From the NCBI GenBank assembly GCA_913064995.1, contig CAJYBL010000117.1:1-5265 (forward strand): a DNA stretch of 5,265 nt, given 5' to 3'. Positions 1 to 5,265 of this stretch are shown here, piece by piece; within the stretch, counting starts at the first letter, position 1, and each line of letters begins with the position of its first letter. Position numbers and translations under genes: made by a program. The notes under the pieces were generated by a model. That model did not search any database. It was not told the DNA's origin and saw only the letters and a list, made by a program, of their open reading frames with translations. This stretch comes from an uncultured Alphaproteobacteria bacterium. Lineage in GTDB: Bacteria; Pseudomonadota; Alphaproteobacteria; Puniceispirillales; Puniceispirillaceae.

Positions 1-2
1 AG

Positions 3-134
3 GCAGGGGCGGTTGAATCGGGTGTCCGATTTTTTGACAATCCATCCTGTCATCACCGGCCCGAGATTTATGGTGGCATTGGCGCGGCTGAAGCCCGCGC
101 GATGCTTCAAGCGTTTTTTGCCGAACGCCGCTAG
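3..134 (+). CDS. C-terminal end of an unidentified protein (5' end outside window)
   Basis: The + strand frame ending in TAG at 132-134 is open from the left edge and gives about 43 residues with a normal mixed composition: it begins AGAVESGVRFFDNPSC, includes HHRPEIYGGIGAAEARAM and ends LQAFFAERR. The Gly/Ala-rich helix-like tail followed by a charged end looks like a genuine protein C-terminus. No family could be named from so short a piece. The gene converges on purD, and the two stop codons share bases in a CTAG, a tight packing that supports both ends being real. An alternative frame opening at TTG 13 gives an Arg/His-rich peptide that looks like a shadow. Confidence is moderate that this is coding and nil on function. 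Confidence 0.55.
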   Translation, partial: AGAVESGVRFFDNPSCHHRPEIYGGIGAAEARAMLQAFFAERR

Positions 135-1390
135 GTCTTGGCGATATCGCTTCGGTAGAATCCGCCTTGCCAATCAATTTTGGCAACGCCAGCATAGGCA
201 TTGCGCCGCGCCGATTCGGCATCATCACCAAGCGCGGTAACGGCCAAAACCCGCCCGCCAACAGCAATCAAATCGCCATTGTCAGCAAGCGCGGTTCCCG
301 CATGAAAAACATTGCAATCAGGCACGGTTTCAGCGGCGTCAATCGCGCGGATGACGCTGCCTTTTTCATAGCTTTCCGGATAGCCCTTGCTGGCCATCAC
401 GACAGTCACCGCTACGCGGGGATCCCAGCGCATATCAAAATGATGCAGGCTGGCGCTGTTTGTTGCCAGCATGGCGCTGACAAGATCGGTTCTTAGGCGG
501 GGCAGAATCACCTGTGCTTCGGGATCCCCAAAGCGGCAGTTGAATTCAATGACCTGCGGGCCGTCTTCGGTAAGCATAAGCCCGACATACAGCACGCCGC
601 GATAGGGCGTGCCTTCAGCTGCCATGCCGCGCACCACGGGCCCGACCACCTCTTGCATAACCTGCTCTTCAAGCGCCTTATCAAGCCGCGGCGCTGGTGA
701 AATGGCACCCATGCCGCCGGTATTCGGCCCTTCATCATTATCATAGGCGCGTTTGTGATCTTGAGCGGTTGCCATCAAAATTGCCGAATCACCATCAAGA
801 AGCGCGAAAAGTGACGCTTCGGGGCCGCTAATGCGCTGTTCGATCACTAGCCGTTTGCCCGACTCACCAAATTGACCATCAAGCATTGATTTTGCCGCGG
901 CTTTGGCGGTTTCGGCATCATCGGCAACCACCACGCCTTTGCCAGCGGCAAGCCCGTCGGCCTTGATCACGCAAAAGCCGCCAAGCTGGTCAATATGCTG
1001 GCAGGCGGTGGCATAGTCGCTAACCGGAAAATAGGCTGGCTGCGGAACATTGTGACGCGCACAAAAGGCGCGGGCAAATTCCTTTGATCCTTCAAGCTGG
1101 GCGGCGGCGGCGCTGGGGCCAAAGGCGGCTATGCCAAGGCTGGCAAGCCGGTCAGCCAAGCCATCGACAAGCGGCACTTCAGGGCCAATCACCACCAGAT
1201 CGGCCGATATTTCAACAGCAAGGGCGCATAGACCATCAAGATCATCTGCTGCCACTGGCCGCATCTCGCCATAGGGCGCCATGCCCGGATTACCGGGGGC
1301 AATGACCAAATTGCTGGTTAATGGCGAATCTGCAAGTGACCAGGCAAGCGCATGTTCGCGCCCCCCGCTGCCAATCAGTAAAATATTCAT
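131..1390 (-). CDS. purD: Phosphoribosylamine--glycine ligase (GAR synthetase), complete
   Basis: This cytosolic ATP-grasp enzyme joins glycine to 5-phosphoribosylamine, the second step of de novo purine synthesis. The 419 residues match the usual family length of about 420-430. Visible motifs in order are the N-terminal GSGGREHAL (residues 7-15), GPEVPLVDGLAD (69-80), the ATP-grasp KADGLAAGKGV (143-153), DHKRAYDNDEGPNTGGMGA (211-229) and the metal/ATP-binding EFNCRFGDPEAQ (282-293), followed by the C-terminal PurD domain. The frame stays open upstream to an ATG at 1465, but I start at 1390: the family N-terminus is MNILLIGSGG, and AAAGGA lies 7 bases upstream. The longer start would also overlap divergent xseA. 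All key motifs are intact, and no truncation or frameshift is seen. Confidence 0.97.
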   Translation of the reverse strand: MNILLIGSGGREHALAWSLADSPLTSNLVIAPGNPGMAPYGEMRPVAADDLDGLCALAVEISADLVVIGPEVPLVDGLADRLASLGIAAFGPSAAAAQLEGSKEFARAFCARHNVPQPAYFPVSDYATACQHIDQLGGFCVIKADGLAAGKGVVVADDAETAKAAAKSMLDGQFGESGKRLVIEQRISGPEASLFALLDGDSAILMATAQDHKRAYDNDEGPNTGGMGAISPAPRLDKALEEQVMQEVVGPVVRGMAAEGTPYRGVLYVGLMLTEDGPQVIEFNCRFGDPEAQVILPRLRTDLVSAMLATNSASLHHFDMRWDPRVAVTVVMASKGYPESYEKGSVIRAIDAAETVPDCNVFHAGTALADNGDLIAVGGRVLAVTALGDDAESARRNAYAGVAKIDWQGGFYRSDIAKT

Positions 1391-1444
1391 CGAACAATCC
1401 TTTGGTGTTGCGGCGTGGCCAATATGGCATAAGATGGGTTCACC
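1391..1444. promoter_or_regulatory. Divergent purD/xseA intergenic region, presumed to hold both promoters
   Basis: These 54 bases separate the start codons of two divergent genes, so both promoters must lie here or extend into the opposing gene's 5' end. An AT-rich patch (AATATGGCATAAG, 1421-1433) could supply a -10 element on either strand, and TTGGTG at 1402-1407 is a possible + strand -35, but none is a strong consensus with ideal spacing. No PurR-type operator or riboswitch fold is evident. The call rests on gene arrangement rather than on motifs. Confidence 0.4.
1398..1403 (-). promoter_or_regulatory. Ribosome binding site of purD
   Basis: On the minus strand AAAGGA is followed by 7 bases (TTGTTCG) and then the ATG at 1388-1390. 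This good Shine-Dalgarno match at ideal spacing decides the purD start against the in-frame upstream ATG at 1465. Confidence 0.75.
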
Positions 1445-2929
1445 ATGGAAGAGGGCGATCAGCAAAACAGCGGCGATAACGCGCCCTATTTGACAATTAG
1501 CGAGCTCTCACGCGCCGTAAAGACAACGGTTGAGACGGCTTTTGAGTTTGTGCGGGTTCGCGCCGAAATTTCACGCCCCAACAAAGCCCCGTCAGGCCAT
1601 CTTTATTTTACCTTAAAAGATGATCGCTCCACCCTTGCGGCTGTGTGCTGGAAAACCATGACAGCCAATCTTGCGGTTCAGCCTGAGGAAGGGCTTGAGG
1701 TGATCGCGACGGGCCGACTGACCACCTTTGCCGGTCAGTCAAAATATCAGATTGTTGTCAGCCAGATCGAAATTGCTGGTGAAGGCGCATTGCTGAAACA
1801 GCTTGAAGATCGCCGCCGGATGCTGGCGGGTGAAGGCCTGTTTGATCAAGAGCGCAAAAAGAAAATTCCGAAAATGCCAACAACCATTGGCGTTGTCACC
1901 AGCCCGACAGGCGCGGTTATCCGCGATATTCTGCACCGGCTCCAAGATCGGTTTGGCGTTCATGTGCTGGTTTGGGGAACGCTGGTTCAAGGGCGTGATG
2001 CGGCGGCGCAGGTTGCCGCTGCCATTCGCGGTTTTGACGCAATGCCCGAAAATGGCAGCCTGCTGCGCCCAGATGTGTTGATCATCGCGCGGGGTGGCGG
2101 GGCATTGGAAGATTTATGGGCGTTTAACGAAGAAGTCGTTGTGCGGGCAGTTGCCGAATGCCGTATTCCGGTGATTTCGGCCATCGGCCATGAAACCGAT
2201 ACAACCTTGATTGATTTTGCCGCTGATTTACGCGCCCCAACACCAACCGCGGCTGCCGAACTTGCCGTTCCGGTTAAAACCGATCTTGCGGCCTATCTAA
2301 GCGAGGTGAATGCGCGTTTGATGCGGGCAACAGCGCGCAAGCTTGAAAATGCTGGCCAGCAAACAGCACTGGCGGCACGCGGCCTTGTCGATCCGGCAGA
2401 TTTGATCCAGCGGCGGGCACAAAGCCTTGATTATGCGCTTGGCGGGCTGTTTCGCGGGCTTGATCAATGGTTGTCGGCGCGCGCCTTGCGGCTATCGGGG
2501 TTGGTTGGGCGGTTGCAGCCGCCTGCAACCAAACTTGCCGAAGCCGCTGGGCGTTTATCGCAGATCGGCCAGCGGTTTGAGCAACATTTTGCCACCAGCC
2601 TCGCCAATCGTCAGCAAAGGCTTGATAATATTTCTAAATTGCTTGACGCCAATTCCTTTGAGCGCGTTCTTGATCGCGGCTTTACGCTTGTTACTGATGC
2701 TGCTGGTGCGCCCATCAAACGCGCCGCGGCAGCCCCCGATCAGGCCAATGTCATGATCCGGTTTGCCGATGGCACGCGCGGGGCGGTTTTGGATGCCAGT
2801 GCCACTATCAGTGCCAGTGCCAGCGGTTTGGCGCAGCCGGTCAAGGCGATCTCAAATCCGGGGTCAAAACCAAAGCCAAAACCGGCACGAAAACCAGCAG
2901 ATGACGACCGGCAGGACAAGCTTTTCTAG
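1445..2929 (+). CDS. xseA: Exodeoxyribonuclease VII large subunit, complete
   Basis: This is the large subunit of ExoVII, which with several copies of XseB degrades single-stranded DNA in both directions to oligonucleotides. The 494 residues include an N-terminal OB-fold starting near LTISELSRAV (residues 16-25) with SGHLYFTLKD (50-59). The catalytic domain shows GVVTSPTGAVIRDILHRL (149-166), ARGGGALEDLWAFNEE (215-230), and ISAIGHETDTTLIDFAADLR (245-264) followed by APTPTAAAE; GHETD carries conserved active-site residues. A long helical, probably coiled-coil segment spans about 275-405, then SFERVLDRGFTLV (404-416). The tail (about 450-494) is low-complexity, Ala/Ser then Lys/Pro-rich. The ATG at 1445 lacks a strong Shine-Dalgarno, and the first 15 residues are probably variable. 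Its partner xseB is not in the window, which is common because the two are often unlinked. Confidence 0.97.
   Translation: MEEGDQQNSGDNAPYLTISELSRAVKTTVETAFEFVRVRAEISRPNKAPSGHLYFTLKDDRSTLAAVCWKTMTANLAVQPEEGLEVIATGRLTTFAGQSKYQIVVSQIEIAGEGALLKQLEDRRRMLAGEGLFDQERKKKIPKMPTTIGVVTSPTGAVIRDILHRLQDRFGVHVLVWGTLVQGRDAAAQVAAAIRGFDAMPENGSLLRPDVLIIARGGGALEDLWAFNEEVVVRAVAECRIPVISAIGHETDTTLIDFAADLRAPTPTAAAELAVPVKTDLAAYLSEVNARLMRATARKLENAGQQTALAARGLVDPADLIQRRAQSLDYALGGLFRGLDQWLSARALRLSGLVGRLQPPATKLAEAAGRLSQIGQRFEQHFATSLANRQQRLDNISKLLDANSFERVLDRGFTLVTDAAGAPIKRAAAAPDQANVMIRFADGTRGAVLDASATISASASGLAQPVKAISNPGSKPKPKPARKPADDDRQDKLF
2795..2824 (+). repeat. Imperfect GCCAGT hexamer repeat inside xseA
   Basis: Five in-frame hexamers (GCCAGT, GCCACT, ATCAGT, GCCAGT, GCCAGC) encode an Ala-Ser-type dipeptide run at residues 451-460 of XseA. 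It lies in the presumed disordered tail, beyond the conserved region, and is probably a slippage-prone linker. Confidence 0.6.
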
Positions 2930-3826
2930 CTAGATGTTTTTTCCCCAGCGGCGATGCGGCCAGAACCATTGTTCGGGGGTGGTGCGAATCCAGCTTTCGA
3001 TTTCGTGGTTAATTTCGGTAGCCAAGGCCAAAACCGCCGCATCATCTGCCGTGTCGGGCAAGGTAATTGGCGGTGAAATCGTCACCCGAAACCGGCAGGC
3101 ACCAAGCCGCTCGGTTCGCATATAAAATAGCGGCACCTGTTTTTTGATGGCGATTTTTATATGGCTGATCGAGGTGCGGGCGGGATGCCCGAAAAAGGGA
3201 ACCCAAATGCCTTCACGAAGCTGTTGATCAACAAGAAGGCACATCATCTGCCCTTTGCGAAGCGCGCTAACCATGCCAAGCGCGGCCTCGCGGCCTTTGC
3301 GGTAAATATCGCCGCCATAGGTTTCTTGGCGTCGATGCAAAAGACCTGACAAAAGTGGATTATTCAACGGCCGGTAAATCGCCGCCACTTTTTTGCCAGT
3401 TGTCAAAGCGGCAAAGGGGCCAAATTCCCAATTGCCGATATGCGCCCCAATCAAAAAGCCGCCACCTTCAAGCGCCTTTAGATGCTCAAGCCCGACAAAT
3501 TCAACCCAGCCCTTATCGACAATTGAATTGATATGCGGATATTCGCCAATGACCCGTCCGAGATTACGCCACATTGCGCGTAAAATTCGGTCTTTTTCAG
3601 CATCATCAAGATCTGGCATGGCATAGTTGAGATTGCGAAGCGCACGGCGATGCCATGGCGTCAATGGTGCCACAATCCCTAAGAGCCCACCCATTGCGGC
3701 GCTGGCAAAGCGCACTGGCAGCAATCGGGCAAAATAGAAAAGGCCAAAGCCAAACAATGCTTCAAGCGGCCAGCGAATGATTTGCCGAAACCATTTTTGT
3801 GAAATCTGACCCGCCGAAAATGCCAT
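2930..3826 (-). CDS. lpxL: LpxL/HtrB-family lipid A secondary acyltransferase, complete
   Basis: This inner-membrane enzyme transfers an acyl chain from acyl-ACP to a hydroxyl of a primary acyl chain on Kdo-lipid A. The 298 residues match the family (about 290-310). An N-terminal hydrophobic anchor lies at about 20-55. The catalytic HX4E pair is H129 and E134 in AHIGNWEFG, then YRPLNNPLL (151-159), a Gly-Arg-Glu segment (178-180), LLVDQQLREGIWVPFFG (197-213) and the family C-terminus PEQWFWPHRRW (284-294). The ATG at 3826 is 5 bases past the lpxK stop, and AAGGAG (3837-3842) inside the lpxK end lies 10 bases upstream, so translational coupling is likely. The neighbouring lpxK supports a lipid A role. 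Whether it is the LpxL or the LpxM/LpxP type, and its chain length preference, cannot be read here, so the symbol is for the family. Confidence 0.9.
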   Translation of the reverse strand: MAFSAGQISQKWFRQIIRWPLEALFGFGLFYFARLLPVRFASAAMGGLLGIVAPLTPWHRRALRNLNYAMPDLDDAEKDRILRAMWRNLGRVIGEYPHINSIVDKGWVEFVGLEHLKALEGGGFLIGAHIGNWEFGPFAALTTGKKVAAIYRPLNNPLLSGLLHRRQETYGGDIYRKGREAALGMVSALRKGQMMCLLVDQQLREGIWVPFFGHPARTSISHIKIAIKKQVPLFYMRTERLGACRFRVTISPPITLPDTADDAAVLALATEINHEIESWIRTTPEQWFWPHRRWGKNI

Positions 3827-3831
3827 TTTGG

Positions 3832-4791
3832 TCAGGCTCCTTTTTTGGCGATGGTTGCAATGATGGCATCCACGAGCGCATCCGCAGCGTCAAGATCAAG
3901 CGATACCGGCAAAACCCCAATCCGTTCTCGCCATTCGGCAGGCAGGCGAACCCAGTCTTTTTTTGTGGTGATAAGCGCGGCACCAAGGCGGGCTGCATCT
4001 TCTTGCAGCCTGACCAAATCGGCCTCGCTGTAGGGGTGGTGATCGGCAAATGCCAAGCTGCGAACAAGATTTGCCCCTGCCGCCTTCAAGCTGGTAAAAA
4101 ACCGGTTTGGGCGGCCAATACCGGCAAAACCCATCACCGGATCGCCGTCAAGCGCGTCGATAATGCTTTGATCAGCCGTTAGATGGCCCGCAAAGACAGG
4201 CGTATGAGGCTGTAGCTTTGATGTGATATCGGTTTCATCATTACCATTGATTATGGCCGCATGAATGGTTTTGATGCCGCTTTGCAAGCCAATGCGAAGC
4301 GGGCCTGCGGGAATCAGCCAGCCATTGCCAATGCCAACATTGCCATCAAACACACCAATGGCAAAATCTTTGGCGATATAGGGATGCTGCAAACCATCAT
4401 CCATTAAAATTACATCATGATTGCCATTAGCCGCGATCATTGCGGCACCGGCAACCCGATCACGCGCCACCAAAACATCACGGCTTTCGCCAAGCATTAA
4501 CGCCTCATCACCAACCTCATTTGCGTGGTGAAGACTGGGATCAACCCATAAAGGCCGCTTTGCCGTTCCGCCATAGCCGCGAATTAGAATTGCCGGCTTG
4601 TGACCGCGGGCTTGCAATTGGTCATATAAAAACGAGGTCACTGGCGTTTTGCCAGTGCCGCCAGCGCTAAGATTGCCAATACAGATGATTGGTAATGCCG
4701 CCTTTGTTTCATGCGCCAGCATATTGCGAATGACTGTTGCGCCTGCCCACAAGCCTGCAAGTGGCAGCAGCAGCAGAGGTTGCCGTGGCAC
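3832..4791 (-). CDS. lpxK: Tetraacyldisaccharide 4'-kinase (lipid A 4'-kinase), N-terminus cut by a sequence join
   Basis: LpxK is a membrane-associated P-loop kinase that phosphorylates the 4' position of tetraacyldisaccharide 1-phosphate to give lipid IVA. About 319 residues are recognisable, against about 328 in E. coli. They begin VPRQPLLLLPLAGLWAGA (hydrophobic membrane-associating helix), then the LpxK Walker A GNLSAGGTGKTP, IRGYGG, GDEALML, the DDGLQHP acidic motif, AGIGRPNRFF, FADHHPYS and TTKKDWVRLP near the end. The same frame stays open upstream to an ATG at 5076, but those 95 residues are Ser/Thr/Pro/Arg-rich shadow translation of foreign sequence. The expected first 10-20 residues appear to be missing. 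The GTG at 4789-4791 is only a provisional boundary, because it has no visible ribosome site. waaA often sits upstream in alphaproteobacteria and is not seen. Confidence 0.9.
   Translation of the reverse strand: MPRQPLLLLPLAGLWAGATVIRNMLAHETKAALPIICIGNLSAGGTGKTPVTSFLYDQLQARGHKPAILIRGYGGTAKRPLWVDPSLHHANEVGDEALMLGESRDVLVARDRVAGAAMIAANGNHDVILMDDGLQHPYIAKDFAIGVFDGNVGIGNGWLIPAGPLRIGLQSGIKTIHAAIINGNDETDITSKLQPHTPVFAGHLTADQSIIDALDGDPVMGFAGIGRPNRFFTSLKAAGANLVRSLAFADHHPYSEADLVRLQEDAARLGAALITTKKDWVRLPAEWRERIGVLPVSLDLDAADALVDAIIATIAKKGA
3837..3842 (-). promoter_or_regulatory. Ribosome binding site of the acyltransferase gene, inside the 3' end of lpxK
   Basis: AAGGAG on the minus strand sits in the last lpxK codons (Lys-Gly-Ala-stop), 10 bases before the ATG at 3826. 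A ribosome binding site embedded in the upstream gene, with a 5-base gap between genes, indicates co-transcription and probable coupling of lpxK and lpxL. Confidence 0.6.
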
Positions 4792-5265
4792 GCACTTGAT
4801 ACGGCAGTGCCAACATGATGTTGAGCACGATGCTGGCGACGTCGCCGTCGGCGCCGAGGTCGTTGGCGCGCTCCTGCGTCGCCAGTGCGCAGAGGTCGTC
4901 GAAGCTGAGGTCGTCGAAAGGCTGCATGGGGATGTCGGGGTGGTTCGGGTAGACGGTGGGCTTGTCGTCCTCGAGGAACGGCACGAAGTCGGCGTTGGCG
5001 GCAAAGGCGTCGCGCTCGGACATTGGAACACGAGGACCTGCGAAGCCCATCTTCTGTTTGGGCTTGTAATCGCCATGCAGATGCTCGTCCCACAACATCG
5101 TCCGTATCATGCTCTGGTGGTAGGCGCCGAAGTAGTTGGAGGTGGCGGCGATGGCGAGCTCGGTAGTTGTCTCCGTGGGGTTGCGGATGATCTTCCAGAG
5201 AGCGTTGGCGCGGTGGAAGTTGATGCCGTAGCCGCCAGTGCAGAACGAAGCAGAGATGAGAGCGG
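4709..5265 (-). CDS. Unidentified protein fragment of different base composition (both natural ends missing)
   Basis: This minus frame is open from the right edge to a stop at 4709. Its believable part is about 4799-5265 (about 155 codons); below that it reads lpxK DNA out of frame (Ala/Thr-rich, then a nonsense tail). The protein has balanced composition with many Asp, Phe, Tyr and Asn residues. It includes GGYGINFHRAN (visible residues 10-20), SNYFGAYHQSMIRTMLWDEH, FVPFLEDDKPTVYPNHPDIP and FDDLSFDDLCALATQERAND. The other two minus frames here are Arg-rich or Ser/Thr/Pro-rich, typical of shadows. Codons end overwhelmingly in C or G, unlike the rest of the window. I do not recognise the family. 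GGYGINFHRAN loosely recalls helicase motif V of SNF2-type proteins, but the arginine finger pattern expected after it is not evident. The ATG at 5110 is probably internal because the frame continues upstream to the edge. Confidence 0.5.
   Translation of the reverse strand, partial: ALISASFCTGGYGINFHRANALWKIIRNPTETTTELAIAATSNYFGAYHQSMIRTMLWDEHLHGDYKPKQKMGFAGPRVPMSERDAFAANADFVPFLEDDKPTVYPNHPDIPMQPFDDLSFDDLCALATQERANDLGADGDVASIVLNIMLALPYQVRATATSAAAATCRLVGRRNSHSQYAGA
4786..4815. other. Probable join between two unrelated sequences
   Basis: Left of this stretch the minus strand reads as LpxK. Right of it a different minus frame reads as plausible protein with strongly C/G-ending codons. A hand count gives 40 of 60 GC bases at 4861-4920 and 25 of 60 at 4381-4440. 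The LpxK family match stops before its usual N-terminus. The exact join cannot be fixed to the base; codons change character near 4800-4815. No insertion-sequence end, tRNA or attachment-type repeat marks it. Confidence 0.65.

Noticed and set aside
13..240. 75-codon + strand frame from TTG 13
   Set aside because: It crosses the purD 3' end, is Arg/His-rich, and competes with a better frame ending at 134.
1391..1465. purD starting at the upstream ATG 1465, adding 25 residues
   Set aside because: The extra residues are not part of the family N-terminus, the ATG at 1390 has a well-placed AAAGGA, and the extension would overlap divergent xseA and its promoter region.
1739..1990. Minus-strand 83-codon frame inside xseA, and similar antisense frames within purD, lpxL and lpxK
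   Set aside because: They lie opposite strongly conserved coding sequence and show no recognisable motifs or ribosome sites of their own.
2915..2945. Intrinsic terminator between xseA and the acyltransferase gene
   Set aside because: The only inverted repeat is a loopless 10 bp AT-rich palindrome. There is no GC-rich stem followed by a T run, and the bases are coding on one strand or the other.
4792..5076. N-terminal 95 residues of the long lpxK frame as a real extra domain
   Set aside because: The composition is Ser/Thr/Pro/Arg-rich without structure, and another frame over the same DNA gives balanced protein with strong codon bias, so this is shadow translation.
4638..5093. 151-codon minus-strand frame overlapping the right-hand region
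   Set aside because: It is very Arg-rich with long Arg runs, typical of an out-of-frame reading of GC-rich coding DNA, and it then reads lpxK out of frame.

Overview
The window reads as a piece of an alphaproteobacterial chromosome joined at its right end to sequence of a different character. The proteobacterial part (about 1-4790) has moderate GC, dense gene packing and four recognisable or partly recognisable housekeeping genes. The pairing of purD and xseA with lipid A genes lpxK and lpxL fits a Gram-negative alphaproteobacterium, possibly a marine lineage; the lineage is inference, not shown directly.

Layout from the left: the 3' end of an unidentified + strand gene (3-134) runs tail-to-tail into purD (131-1390, -), and their stop codons overlap in one CTAG. 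purD and xseA (1445-2929, +) diverge from a 54 bp gap. xseA runs tail-to-tail into lpxL-type acyltransferase (2930-3826, -) with no base between the stop codons. lpxK (3832 to about 4791, -) lies 5 bp upstream of the acyltransferase, and the two look like one transcript for late lipid A synthesis: LpxK phosphorylates the 4' position of the tetraacyl disaccharide and the LpxL-type enzyme adds a secondary acyl chain.

At about 4790-4815 the lpxK reading frame loses family character just before its usual N-terminus. The DNA becomes GC-rich, and a different - strand frame with strongly C/G-ending codons runs off the right end (4709-5265 as an open frame, about 4799-5265 as believable native protein). 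I do not recognise this protein. The simplest explanation is a chimeric join in the assembly; a real rearrangement cannot be excluded from sequence alone.

No RNA genes, CRISPR arrays, insertion sequences or clear intrinsic terminators were seen. I found no convincing undescribed system; the join and the unidentified protein beyond it are the parts most worth a second look.
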